DNA of 64,000 nucleotides from Lepidostoma basale (GCA_022606425.2 JAHDVF020000729.1:992001-1056000), one strand, 5' to 3'. Positions 10,803-21,909 are shown, numbered from the stretch's first letter. The notes: generated by a model from the letters alone, not told the origin. Numbers and translations: made by a program.

Positions 10803-13499
10803 GACACAAGCGAGGCCAGTATTGTTCCCCCTGTTTCTTGTTCCTCTTCATTAAAATGTTTTTATCAAAACGCACGAGGGTTAAATACCAAATGCACCGA
10901 GTTTTACAATGAGGTAGCAGGATGTGATTTTGATATAATATGTTTGACCGAGACGTGGCTTAGTGATAGCGTTTTGAGCTCGGAACTATTCACGTCGGAT
11001 TTTATTGTGTTTAGGAGAGATCGCGCGTCCTCTTGTAGTGCTCACAGGCAGGGTGGGGGGTGTTTGTTGGCCGTGTACACGGACAATCTATGGATATCCA
11101 GAGATTTTCTATGTTGGAAACGGTCAATGAAGATCTTTGGCTTAAGCTCACATATAGAGGTACGATAGTTTACATATGCGTAATATATTTTCCTCCTCAG
11201 AGTTCTTTAGAGTCTTATAGATTATTTTTTAATAAGATTCTTTGTAATCTGCTAATAATTGGGGATAAGCGTGTCATTTTACTGGGCGATTTTAATTTGT
11301 ACTCGGCACAGAGCAGGGATGTCGATGAGGAGATCTCATTTATGTGTTCGGTGCTGGGACTCGTCCAGTGCAATGGCATTCTGAATACCAAACAAAGAAT
11401 ACTTGATTTAATATTTTCGACAGTTCCGGTATCCGTTTCTCGAGGCGAATCTCCCCTCACGAAAGAGGACTCTTACCATCCTGCTTTAAATTTCGACTTG
11501 ATTATAGAGACTTCAAGACCACATTCTAGGGTCCCTACTGCGGACACGGTATCATGGAGGGGCTGGAATTTTTCCAATGGTGATTTCAGTTTCCTCTATG
11601 ATGCACTTTTTCAGGCAAACTGGGATCAACTTCGCTCTATAACAGACGTGAATGAGGCCGTACAAGTTTTTTATGACATTGTGTATTCTTGTTTTGATGA
11701 TTGCTTCCCTAGGAAACCCCCGGCTACCACTAATAGACGATATCCGAGGTGGTTCACTCGAGATATTATCAGTGACATCAGAATGAAACATAGTTACCAC
11801 AAAAAGTGGAAGTCTTCTGGTAATTCACATTACTACACTCTCTTTAGTAGTCTTTGAGCTACGGTAAAATGTAAAATGAGATCTTCTTTCACATCATATA
11901 TATCCAACATTGGAGCCGATATTTTGAGAAATCCCAATGATTTTTGGAAATATATAGACTCCAAACGCCATGATGGTGGTGTTATTGATACAATGAATTC
12001 ATTAGGTCCAGATTTTGTTCCAACCTTTGTATTAAAAGGTTGTAACCACATTTTCAAAAAACCACTGTCCATTATATTTAATCGATCGCTACAAACGGGT
12101 GTCTTTCCGGAACTTTGGAAGATTTCTAAAATCTCTCCAGTTTTCAAGAAGGGCACAAAATCATGTGTTGAAAATTATCGACCAGTAGCAATTTTATCTA
12201 CACCTGCGAAGGTATTTGAGGCGTTAATACATCGTTTTATTAACCCAAAGATAGAACCATTCATAATTAATGAACAGCATGGATTCAGATCAGGGCGTTC
12301 AACCATTACAAATTTGATGGTATTTACGAACTTTGTCACTAAGTGCCCTGATAAAGGTGCACAAGTCGACTGCTCGTATAGCGATTTTTCAAAAGCGTTT
12401 GATAAGGTGGACCACCAACTTTTGCTTCGAAAGCTTCAAAGGATTGGCTTTTGCTTCGAAAGCTTCAAAGGATTGGCTTTAGTGACAATCTGCTCAAGCT
12501 TTTCTCTAGCTATCTAACATCTCGAAAACAATATGTGTCATATGGACTTTTTCAGTCTTCGGCCTTTCACACCTCATCAGGGGTGCCACAAGGGTCTAAT
12601 TTAGGACCATTGCTTTTCACGATATTCATAAATGATATTTCTAACGAAATAAAGTTTTCAAATTTTTTATTATTTGCTGATGACAAAAGTTTTCTCTGAA
12701 ATAGAGAATCCCTCAGATTGCTTGAAGCTTCAGTGTGACATTCAGAGCATAACCCAATGGAGTAAACGTAATAAATTATTCTTCAACGTCTCCAAGTGCT
12801 TTGTTATGTCATACACACGGGCATCGAAAACATTATACTTTCGCTATCTTATGGATGGGGTACAGCTTGAAAGAGCTTCTACATCCAGAGATCTCGGTGT
12901 TCTGTTCGATGCTCAATTATCGTTCAATTTTCACATAGTTGCTCTATGTAATAGTTCCATTAAAATGCTTGGATTTGTTTTCAGGAATGCCAAGATATTT
13001 TCGAACACACAGGTACTTAGGGTGTTGTATAATTCCCTGGTAAGAAGTCGGCTGGAATATAGTTCCGTTATTTGGTCACCGCCTGGGATCCGATATTCTC
13101 TGATGGTGGAGCGAGTGCAGAAAAAAAATTCTGCGCTTTCTTTACCTCAGGGAGCGCGGTTATTACCCGTGGCTCTTTCCGACTGAATTCTTGCTAGGTA
13201 TGCTAAGCTACCAATCATTGGAGAGAAGGAGGAACATTCATTTGGGAGTTCACTTCTTTCAGCTGATTGGCGGCCGTATACAGAACTCGGATGTCCTGAG
13301 TGATGTAGGTCTATTTATCCCTGATAATTACCTTCGTCAAAGACAGCACAGATTGTTTTATTTGCCACGCTGCAGAACCAACCTGCCAATGGTAATGCCT
13401 GTGGGTAGGGCAATCTTATTGCTTAATCGGATCGCCTCGGAGGTCGACATATTTCGTGATAGTGTGAGTTGCCTCAGGGATGCAATATCAATGTTATGA
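10803..13499 (+). pseudogene. LINE ORF2: APE endonuclease plus reverse transcriptase, frameshifted
   Basis: Endonuclease motifs: QNARGLN (Asn near 10869), LTETWL (Glu near 10950), LLGDFN (11285-11296) and a final SYHPAL (near 11471) where families normally have S-D-H, so the catalytic Asp is Tyr. Reverse transcriptase motifs: NYRPVAILS, QHGFRSGRS, motif A DFSKAFDKVDH, motif B SSGVPQGSNLGPLLF, and motif C FADD (12673-12684). The C-terminal tail is YLRQRQHRLFYLPRCRTNL. Damage: a frameshift near 11085-11100, an in-frame TGA at 11855-11857 (probably from CGA), loss of several tens of residues near 11985, a 29 bp duplication at 12420-12478, and frame changes in A runs at 12685-12688 and 13121-13128. 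No single protein can be made. Confidence 0.93.
12420..12478 (+). repeat. 29 bp tandem duplication inside the reverse transcriptase
   Basis: The unit beginning CTTTTGCTTCGAAAGCTTC and ending GGATTGG is present twice in direct succession with a 29 bp period. It lies just after motif A and shifts the frame by two bases. Replication slippage is the simplest explanation. Confidence 0.95.
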
Positions 13500-13640
13500 T
13501 TTTTTCTTACTCTTAAGCTTAATTTTTATTTTTTTTAATGCTTCTCTGTTTATAATGTAATTGCAAATGATTTGGAATTGTATGTCTGTAATGTTTGTGA
13601 TTATTAGCAAAATAAAATAAATAAATGAAATAAAAAAGTT

Positions 13641-14515
13641 TACGTGCTTTTTGTTCGTTGACAAATGATTTAAGAAAATGCCGTATTGAAGCTATAAGTA
13701 AAGTAACTTCTTAAACAAAGTATCCTAATGAGAAACCGGGAAATTACGTTTCCAGACAAATTTTCCGGTAATCGGTTGGAAGGGGAACGCCTCGGACCCG
13801 ATCGCGATAAGACAACAGGAACAGACAACTCACGGGAATATCCACTTTCTTTTTACGCAGTTCGCCAATCTCAGGGGAAAATCTCCGAGGAGTGGATTAA
13901 CGAAAATATCAGGTGTACAAATTGTTATTAATGACTCTTGGATGAGTTGGTAAGATTCTCAAGTAATGTGATTATCTAAAAAAAAATGTTTTCTTGGGCA
14001 TCTAAAGCATCGCAATAATTGAAACATTTGAATAAATTGGAGCAAAAGCTAAATAAAATGCTTTTGACGATTATTTAAAGAATTAAAGCACTGTTTCTTC
14101 TACATTTGATTTATATTTTCCGACATGTTCGGAAGGTTTAATACCTTCAGCACCGAAAGAACAATATAAATTGTTAAAACGGAATTAAAATTAAGTTTAT
14201 TTTTAATAATTGTAGACACTCACTTCTAATAATTCTTTAATATATTTTATAATCGATTGTTTTTTCCACTATTAAGTTGATTTGTCTAGACACATTTCGA
14301 AGGTTTTACACCTTCATAATCGGGAGAATGATATGAACTCTTGATAATTAAAATATTCCATAAAAACACATCGACAAAAATAAACTCAAATGTGTAAAAA
14401 AACAAGTTTTTAATTCTTTAAAATATATTTTCACTTTATCACATTGTGGGCTGGAAACGTTAACATATATTACATTTTGATTAATTAAAACAATGCCTTT
14501 TCCAATCACTTTACA
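13641..14515. other. Non-coding island (13690-13930) and two hairpin motifs
   Basis: 13690-13930 is GC-balanced and single-copy in the window. 14118-14160 and 14285-14330 hold minus-strand hairpins of the form GAAGGT...ACCTTC followed by CGAA, with ATGT close by. These resemble motifs at 42915-42955 and 45165-45200 and may be relatives of the hammerhead-like family. The rest is AT-rich. Confidence 0.45.
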
Positions 14516-14520
14516 TAAAA

Positions 14521-14672
14521 CTGTCGGCCATGTGAGGAGTCAGAGAAATCGACGCGCGTGCATGACAAGAGGTATGATATTGAGGAAGAGAGAGAAAGAT
14601 GTCAGGAAAGAAAAGTGTGGCAGTCCATTCTTTCTGCCTACCCTTCGGGGAGACGACGTGATGGTTAGTTAG
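14521..14672 (+). repeat. TTAG-tailed LINE 3' fragment
   Basis: Starts abruptly at TGTCGGCCATGTGAGGAGTC and runs through the standard end GTGTGGCAGTCCATTCTTTC to GTGATGGTTAGTTAG. High similarity to the copy at 56650-57045, with small indels that break the reading frame. Confidence 0.85.
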
Positions 14673-14790
14673 TTTTTAATTTAAAAAAATATTCAAATAT
14701 ATTTCGGAGAAATCAACGTACGTGGATGCAGCGGTCCATTTGCATTATCTAGTTAATTAATAATTAAAAATAAAAACTGTGTTTTTAATA

Positions 14791-14945
14791 ACTAACTAAC
14801 TAACTTACCATCACGCCGTCTCCCCGGAGGGGTAGGCAGAAAGAATGGAACGCTACACTGTTCTGTCCTGACATACGTCTCTCGCTTCCTCTACATTCAT
14901 ACATCTTGTCATGCACGCACGTCGATTTTTCCGACTCCTCACGTG
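14791..14945 (-). repeat. TTAG-tailed LINE 3' fragment, minus strand
   Basis: The mirror copy of the preceding feature, entered from TAACTAACTAACTTACCATC on the plus strand and ending at the GAGGAGTCGGAAAAATCGAC block. The two copies converge tail to tail across about 120 bp. Confidence 0.85.
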
Positions 14946-14949
14946 TTTT

Positions 14950-15840
14950 TAATAACTACTTCAAATTTTGTCCGTATTTCGACAGCGATCGGTTTCACTG
15001 GGTTCGCTGGCATCGACAGACTGGTATGTCCATTAGGACTATTGTTGTGATCGTATAATTGGTATTAGGATTATTGTGATCATTGGGATCAATTTAAAGG
15101 ACGGCGAAATGTTGAATCGATGGTCAACACTGGAAAATACAAGGATACATGAAGTTAGAACATGCAAAGAAAATTACGCCATAAAATTTTACATGGAAAA
15201 CAATAAATTAAACGTGAAAAGTAACAATATCTGGGCGCATTTTAATACAAAGCAAAAGTGTAACAAAGAAGTTTGTGTGCAAACTTATTTACAGCTTTAA
15301 TTAATTTCCCGCGGTGCGGAGGGGGCGGGGGAACAGAATGTTAACTGTAGTAAATTATTAGCGAAAAGAGTGAGAACACCAAAGTTCTGGCACAAGATAA
15401 ATGACATCTCGGAACCAGAACAGCGGAGGGAGAAGGCTAGGAGCTAGCAACCTCAGAGCACACGTGAAAGATAGCTTCGAGCGAAGAAACGCTGCAATCC
15501 GGTTTCGAGCCTTTTCTAGGATTTCACTGACAAGGAGAGGGCACGACATAGGAATTTGACATTGGGATGGGATTTTAATTGAGTGGATAGCTTATAGAAA
15601 TAATTAATTGTTTAAAAAATAATATACGTAAAATTAATAATTAAAAAAAAACTATTACGTGGGATTGGAACCCGAGACCAGCCGGCCAACGAAATAGATA
15701 AGGTGAGCATTCCGCTCGGCCACCTAGCTATTGATTCACACGGGGTCTCATTCTGGTCTCGCACTTCTTCTGCCAGTTCCATGCTTCGCTTAGTAGTGCT
15801 TATAAAATAAAATATATGGTACACATATTAAACATTAAAT
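14950..15840. other. Non-coding; no family assigned
   Basis: Contains a mixed-composition stretch around 15300-15550 and a short open frame at 15076-15300. None has recognisable motifs. Confidence 0.3.
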
Positions 15841-15845
15841 TTTGA

Positions 15846-16040
15846 TATTGTTTCTTGAACAATGATGAAAACTCCATATTAAATAACTAATACGAATGAA
15901 AACGTCAGTTTTCTAGAATTTTTATTATAATTTATGGGAATGACATGTTTTCCCCTCTAAGTCATTATCAAATATAATAAAACTTCTAGAAAACAGACGT
16001 TTTCATTCGTATTAATTAAATTAAGATATGACATGGTTTC
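15846..16040. repeat. Fold-back element copy, both arms present
   Basis: The left arm starts TTGTTTCTTGAACAATGATG and contains ACGAATGAAAACGTCAGTTT. The right arm carries AAAACTTCTAGAAAACAGAC and GTTTTCATTCGTATTAATTA. Between them is GGGAATGACATGTTTTCC and TCATTATCAAAT, the minus-strand version of the family's stem plus GAAAC motif. One of the better preserved copies. Confidence 0.8.
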
Positions 16041-16870
16041 ATTACTATTTGTCTTATTGGAATAAAAAGTAGGATAATTTATTATTATTATATCTGTAAC
16101 CATTAATGTTAAGGCATTATTAACAATAGAATTCCATTGTTAATTTGGAAGGAGAATTGGTAGTAATGTTAATATTTACTTCATTTGTGCGATATTTTTG
16201 TTAATATAAATATATATTTTTTAAATTTCGAACTCTTGAAAATAATAATTATTTTTTGATGGGTAAAGCGTTTTGCCTTGTAAGGGCGGGGCCCGTACAC
16301 ACCGCTCAACGAGTATCCGCGCGTTGTTTACGTTTTCACCTGCCAAAACCATCCGGGAAGGTCGAGTTTGAAAGGAGTTTGTTTTCGAAAGTGTTCCCTC
16401 TTTCGGGGAACCGAAGCTACTTAAGATTTCATTTTCATAAGTGCATGTTACTGGCAGCCGCGGTTAGGGAAAGGGTCAAAAACAAGAGCCCTGAAAATTT
16501 TCCGTTTAGACTTAAAACTATTTATAGTACAATAGAGAACTATTTGTGCGTTCAAAGGAGTAAAACACGACAAAGGGATTACGTAAAATCATTCAGTGGT
16601 ATTAGGCTCATAATTAATTAAATTGTCTATAGAATATTCCCGTAAGAGATAACAAAAGATGTTAAATTTATGAAACTCGTGCTTCTTGGTGTGTTCTCTT
16701 TTACATTAATTAAATTAATTATTTTTGATTTCATCTCAGTATAAACAGAAAATGAACAAAATGTTCATAACTAGAGCATTAACTTATCAGTAGAATTTTT
16801 TAAAAATAAAACCAGAATTACGATATATGGTTAATTTCGTATTATATATATTTAAGTGTCGTAACGTATT
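16041..16870. other. Non-coding with unassigned 121-codon open frame (16256-16621)
   Basis: The open frame lies partly in a GC-balanced stretch (16260-16480), is rich in Arg and Lys, and has no motif I recognise. Its codons drift to AT-rich in the second half, which argues against real coding. It may be a single-copy regulatory island. Confidence 0.3.
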
Positions 16871-16874
16871 GCAT

Positions 16875-17030
16875 CCACCAACAAGCATCGTGAGAGCCGA
16901 TCGCCTATCGCTTTTTAAGCGGTCACATTTAGATTTTTAGATTTAAAACACGTCTTAATGCGCCCTTGAGGTGATTAGGTACATCACAAAAACGGCGCTT
17001 TAAAAGTTAGCATATTATTATTATTATTAA
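16875..17030 (+). repeat. L2/CR1-type LINE 3' tail
   Basis: The diagnostic tail hairpin is present: outer stem GCGCC (16960-16964)/GGCGC (16994-16998), inner stem GTGA/TCAC, followed by (ATT)n. The upstream coding part is too degraded to read. Confidence 0.75.
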
Positions 17031-17395
17031 AGTGGAATTAGTGTAATTTCAATTACATTGTTTATTGGCTGTTAAAGTAATAAGTCAAATCGACAATAAA
17101 GCACTTAGTAAAAGTCAAACAATTCAATCAAACCTTCCCCGTGGTGTCGAACATGTTTGTCTAAACAGCAAAACGGCAGAATGTTTCGTTGGAACATTTC
17201 CCGAGTCGGCAACAATCCATTGTATTACATATAATGTGTTTCTGCTGTCAACCGTGTTGATACTAAACCACGAAAATAAAAACCGATACAAATGTGTGAC
17301 AAAAGAGGCTGCGCGATAAAACTTAGGCCGACCCCACACCCGCTATTTGTGTAGCTATATTTTGCAAATGTTCTTTCAAAAATAAATCTTAGTAT
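17031..17395. other. No supported feature
   Basis: The 84-codon open frame at 17065-17319 shows no family motif. Confidence 0.35.
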
Positions 17396-17600
17396 ATTTA
17401 TTCTTTCTTGAACAATGATGTTAATGACTAAAATTATAATATGTATTCTCCATATTATATAATTTATGTAAATGACATTTGTCGCCTTGCTAAGACATTA
17501 TCAAATACCAACATTTGATAACGCCTTTGCAAGGCGATATATGCGACAATAAAATATACCAAATCATCTATAAAGCAAACGTTTTCATTCGTATCAACTA
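17396..17600. repeat. Fold-back element copy
   Basis: The left arm has TTCTTGAACAATGATGTTAA. The centre holds GACATTTGTCGCCTTGC followed by the inverted TTGATAACGCCTTTGCAAGG. The right arm has AAACGTTTTCATTCGTATCA. The family's inverted stem motifs are both visible but mutated. Confidence 0.75.
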
Positions 17601-17784
17601 AGTAATTTCGTAATACACAACCACACTTTAAAAATAATTTATTTCATTGATTTTACGTTGCTTTAAAATTATCAAATCAAAATCAGTTAATTTTCTCAAA
17701 AGATATTAAAAACAACCATTTTAGTTTAAGACATCTATTGAGAACAGCTAAAACATAAAAAATATATAATACCAGGAACGCATG

Positions 17785-18092
17785 AGATATGGTTCGACAT
17801 TAGGAATACAAGATACTCTCCAAAGTCAAGAGTATTTGTCTTCTGAACGTACTTTCACGAATATGAAAGACATCGATCTCCGAAGTGATCATGTTCAGCA
17901 GTTTGATTGCTCTCCCCACCGGCATCACCAGAGGCAGGTTGGTTCTGCATGCTGGGAGATAAAACAGTTTGTGCTGATGCTGTCGAAGATAACCATCCGG
18001 AACATAAAGATGGATAGCCTCCAAGATGACGGAATTCTCAAAGAATCCCCTGATAAGTCTGAAGAAATGGGTAAGTGTGCACCGATCCCTTC
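17785..18092 (-). pseudogene. Jockey/CR1-type LINE ORF2 C-terminal fragment
   Basis: The minus-strand translation gives THFFRLIRGFFENS, then YVPDGYLRQHQHKLFYLPAC, RTNLPLVMPVGRAIKLLN and EIDVFH. This closely follows the tail of the element at 9741-13640 (FIPDNYLRQRQHRLFYLPRC, RTNLPMVMPVGRAILLLN, EVDIF). It is a 5'-truncated copy of the same or a sister family, open over about 75 codons. Confidence 0.88.
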
Positions 18093-18099
18093 TTATTTG

Positions 18100-18890
18100 T
18101 AAACTATTGGTGTATGATGAAATCTATAAACGCGGATTTCAGTAAATATCATTTGAAATACATTTTAAATAAACCTGATTTGATATGTACTGCAGTTTTA
18201 CATAATTACTCAAATTCACGGGAAATACGTGTAAAATAATCGCTCGTTTTCTCGAGAGGACACAAATGTTTATTTTGAAACTAGCATATATGATCCATCG
18301 TTAGAAGTTATAAATTTAAAACTAAGATTGTTAAATCGAAATCCTATAAAAAAATCGAACGAGCGATTTGTTTAAATATACCGATTCCGATCTAATTCAT
18401 CACGATACGGCGTTTTCTGCAAAAAGGCGATCGGAAAATTTCCTTACGTCCGTAAAGTGCATACTAAATGGAGCGTTTTAAAAAGCTGCATTTGGTGTGC
18501 AGTCGGCCTTATGAGCAGTCTGCGGCGGCGGGGGGCAGTGAACCGGCGGAACGAAAATAGACACTTTTATGGCAACACACTCATAATCAAAGGGATTGAA
18601 TTTTAAAACGGCTCACTCACTGCCGGCACGAACGTTGGAATTGTGGATTAATGACACTTTTATTCAATCATTCGCCCATCGGTGCAGCGTGCGAAATGTA
18701 TTGAACACATGCGATAGTAATGTTCGTTTGTTGTAAAAATGACGTTAAACACAATTTATGCATGAAACACGTCACTTTCGAAAATTCATCATTTGATGTC
18801 AAAATGGAAAATCTCTCTTAATAAATAAACGAAACGAAAATTATCATAAAGCCATTTACGCTTTCAAGTTACCGTAAATGTACTATCTTT
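18100..18890. other. Non-coding; GC-rich island at about 18390-18680
   Basis: The island contains GGCGGCGGGGGGCAGTG and ordinary mixed sequence unlike the surrounding filler. It is single-copy in the window, without coding signs. Confidence 0.35.
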
Positions 18891-18894
18891 TCAA

Positions 18895-18990
18895 AAAAAA
18901 AGTTTATTTGCTTTTTTAACAATGATGTAAAAATCCATATTAAATCATTAATACGAAAATAATCGCGTTTTCTTGAAATATTAAATAAAG
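18895..18990. repeat. Fold-back element, left half only
   Basis: Carries AACAATGATGTAAAAATCCA, ATTAAATCATTAATACGAAA and CGCGTTTTCTTGAA, i.e. the left terminal arm without its inverted partner. Confidence 0.65.
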
Positions 18991-19164
18991 TATGTGTAAA
19001 TGAAGATCTTTAATACTGTTTTGACTTAGATGTAGTAGCCTAAATGTATTTAGAAAAATTGCACAACCAAAATACTTCCGTGTTTGCCATTCGTAATTGA
19101 AAGTTTTTTTAGCAATGTATAATTATTAAACTATAATAATAAAATTACGAATTAATCGAAATAG

Positions 19165-19378
19165 GCTTTTTGTTTTGTGGAGTGGCACCCAGGTGGCAGA
19201 AGACCAATTGGACGACCAAGGCTGCGATGGGAGGATGAAGATGGGAGAGATGGGGCGAAAATGTTACGAGTGTCACATTAGAGGGTCGAAGCGGAGGACA
19301 TGAGGCGTTGGAGGCGAAGAACACTGGAGGCTAAGGCTCGATATGGGCTGTAGGGCCATCGAAGAAGAAGAAAGCTTT
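19165..19378 (+). pseudogene. LINE ORF2 C-terminal fragment with (GAA)n tail
   Basis: The translation reads GGRRPIGRPRLRWED, then RVSH, a stop, and VEAEDMRRWRRRTLEAKARY. The GRP.LRWED...W...A.DR.RWRRL..EA..R pattern is the C-terminal tail of a LINE, and the copy ends in GAAGAAGAAGAAAG as several such families do. Only this tail is present. Confidence 0.75.
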
Positions 19379-19379
19379 T

Positions 19380-20235
19380 TGTTTTACTATGCCAGGTTTT
19401 TCAAACAGTTAAAACCGGTTTCGGTTTGACTAATTTTCATTTTCATTTCATACCCTGATCCTCTACACCGAAATTTTCAATATTCTACGTCATTCGAATA
19501 TCTTAAAAAATAAGCAGAATCAAATCTTGTATCACATATAACATAATTTTTAATTTTTATTAACACAGTGGAACTAATTTCCAAAAACTAGGAATAGTGA
19601 AAGATTAATAATACATTACAATCAAATATACAGTCGGCATCCTTTTTATGTTTACAAACACAATCAAATTTATACAAATACCCCGACAACTTGTAGTATT
19701 TGTAGTAAATAAAAGTGAAGAAATAAAATATCCAATCAGGATTTCGGAAGATGTATCGTATTGTTATCGGCTTGTAGTATAAAGAAAACATGAATAGAGT
19801 ATTGTTGAGAAAAAAAATCTTTACATCTGTGCAGCGAACAACTCGTCTCTTGTACGCCTCGGGGACTGATACGAGCGAGATACAAAAAGAGAGATAAAAA
19901 ACAATGCTTTCTTTTCACAGTACTCTTTCTGGAAACTTGTACGAGGATTTCAAGGGCTCCACAATTATAGGGAAGAAAAAACTACCAAAGAAAAGTGATG
20001 GGAAAAAACTCGTCTTAAGAAATAAGCGAAAATCTGTTTTCTTTGAGAAGATACACTTAATGTGGTCGTACTTATAAAAACGGTACAGCAATACCAAACG
20101 TGTTTGTTTTTTTTTCCATTATAAACGTTGTTTTAACAAGTACTGATTTTAAAAGCTCTTTTACTATAAATAATTACGAAATTAAGAAGTATAATATAAA
20201 CTACAATATCTCTTAAATAAAAAAAATAGATAATG
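19380..20235. other. AT-rich sequence, nothing recognised
   Basis: Short open frames only, none with motifs. Confidence 0.4.
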
Positions 20236-20530
20236 ATACATATTATTAAATCTAAAATTGATGAAAATCTCCGTTTTCTAGAATATTATAATATACTACA
20301 TTTTATGCGTATGAAATGTTACGCATTACAACAGCATTAACAAATTTCATGACAATTGATAAAGCCTTATCAAGGCGAAACATGTCATAATTTAACTATG
20401 ACATGTTTCGCCTAATAATGAAACTTATAAAATTGACGTTTTCATGGATATTAAAAGATTCAAGTTTTTATCGATATTTCAAAATTGACGTATTCATCGA
20501 TATTAAATGAATTATTTTTTCAAGAAATAA
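20236..20530. repeat. Fold-back element copy with readable stem motif
   Basis: The plus-strand motif at 20356-20386 is TTGATAAA, stem GCCTT/AAGGC, GAAAC, AT, GTC. The inverse TATGACATGTTTCGCC follows at 20397-20412. Outer arms (AAAATCTCCGTTTTCTAG; ATTGACGTTTTCATGGATA) are diverged, and the right arm is partly duplicated (ATTGACG.TTTCAT..ATATT twice, near 20432 and 20485). Confidence 0.75.
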
Positions 20531-20880
20531 TAGATACTAAAAAAAATTACATCTGATGTAATTTTTTGATTCTCACATATGTAATAGATCATCGAGAGAT
20601 GATGTTCTGTATGAAGTAAAAGCTAAGATAGAAACAAATACTGAAGACTGTTTTTACAAGGCGTGTAGAATCCTTTCTACTGTCATTATTGTGCAAGACC
20701 CTCAAAATGATTGACCGAGTGTAAATATTTAATTTAAAAATGAAATTAAAATAAGAACTGAAAATAATGAAAAAATATATACATAATATTTAAAAAATCT
20801 TGATAATTTAGTTTTACTCGACGTTGTTTACTCGATGTGTACATATTTCATTGATAGTTTAATATTATTGTCTTATAGTT
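20531..20880. other. AT-rich sequence, nothing recognised
   Basis: No supported feature. Confidence 0.4.
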
Positions 20881-20882
20881 AG

Positions 20883-21425
20883 CCGGTTCCAAATTGCATT
20901 GCTCAAATGGTTGAACTGGTCGCCCAAGAACCAGACATAAAGCCATCAAGAAAAAAGCCTCGCAAGACAATATTGGGAACGAAACACGGAATGACTTTGA
21001 GCGGCAGACGCGAAATAAACTTGGATGACGAAATATCTTTGAGCCATCGATTACCACGTATAAATGACGATATTCCATTGCTGATAATACAAATACGCTG
21101 ATGGCCAAATTTTGTTTGACACACATCTGTCGTACCCTGACAGCGTACACGCGTAGGTAGATCCAGGGATTTGGTTAGATAGGAAATTCTTCGTGGCGAT
21201 AGAACTCACTGTATTTGTGGCGCAGAACAATGTTTGTTGCACATAACGCAGTGCCCAAGCCGCCTAGTCACCTACACCGAAGAAGACCTGGCTCGAGCAT
21301 TCAGAAGCGCGGCCCGGTTGGCGGACTTCAGGACCAATTATATAATACATTAACCCTACTGCCACCATTTACACGAAGAAGAACAATTATTACGTGCTTA
21401 AATTTACGGCTGGTGGAGTGATTCA
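20883..21425 (+). pseudogene. Unclassified coding relic, possibly retroelement
   Basis: The composition is less AT-rich than the flanks and short frames read as protein-like: VAQEPDIKPSRKKPRKTILG near 20910 and, in another frame near 21215, CICGAEQCLLHITQCP followed by YTEEDLARAFRSAARLADF. The CxCG...H...CP spacing resembles the C-terminal zinc-binding tail of some LINE ORFs. Frames are broken and I cannot assign a family. A decayed host exon is the alternative. Confidence 0.4.
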
Positions 21426-21689
21426 AGTTTACTAGTTACCTTGTGTCTGGGAAGAACTCGAAAAGTTTCGTTTCAAAAATAAGATGTGGCTTACCTGCAA
21501 CAAAAGAAATATGCAAATTTAGTACATTATATTACGAATTTTAATATAATATTATACTTAACGCATTCAAGAATATTATTTTACCTTCAATATGTTTATT
21601 TGTTTGTTTTATAATAAGTAACCAATTTACCTATATACTCGTACTCTACGAATTGTATTTCGCAATAAACAACATAGCAATTCCAGTCA

Positions 21690-21905
21690 GAGCCAATAAA
21701 GCATGTTTCTATGATCTTTGCGGGTGCTTTCAGCGTTGCGGGTCCGTTGGCGTGGAATAGCCTCCATGTTAGTATTAAGTATGAGGATAGTGACGTTAAA
21801 TTTAAGAAACTTCTGAAGACTGCACTGTTAGGTCAGTCATTTCCTAGTGCGCCCTTGGGAGTAATTGATTTTACAAAACGGCGCACTTAAAATACAAATC
21901 ATCAT
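21690..21905 (+). pseudogene. L2/CR1-type LINE 3' end with tail hairpin
   Basis: The translation FAGAFSVAGPLAWNSLHVSI, then FKKLLKTALLG, matches the AFS.AAP.LWNSLP...F...LKT.LF end of L2/CR1 ORF2. The tail hairpin has an 8 bp outer stem AGTGCGCC/GGCGCACT (21846-21887) and inner stem GTAA/TTAC, followed by ATA-rich repeats. Confidence 0.83.
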
Positions 21906-21909
21906 AATA

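Larger units (their letters stand above)
9741..13640 (+). mobile_element. Jockey/CR1-type LINE, nearly full length but defective
   Basis: A 3.9 kb unit: a leader of about 170 bp, ORF1 (9915-10799), ORF2 with APE-type endonuclease and reverse transcriptase (10803-13499), and an A-rich 3' end (repeated AAATAAAT-like units at 13605-13640). No RNase H domain is visible, which fits the Jockey/CR1 group. The 5' boundary is a guess: the sequence before about 9741 is unrelated AT-rich DNA. AAAGTT flanks both guessed ends, but that match is too short and A-rich to prove a target-site duplication. Truncated copies of its 3' coding end occur at 17785-18092 (minus) and 24625-24870 (plus). Confidence 0.9.

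Noticed and set aside
12420..12478. Start of a CRISPR-like or satellite array
   Set aside because: Only two units inside a LINE coding frame; a simple slippage duplication.
16256..16621. Host gene exon (121 codons)
   Set aside because: No recognisable domain, codon composition drifts along the frame, no splice-site support. Kept only as an unassigned open frame.
21215..21421. Host zinc-finger exon
   Set aside because: Only one partial CxC...H...C cluster, in a broken frame. A LINE tail is at least as likely, so it was left unclassified.
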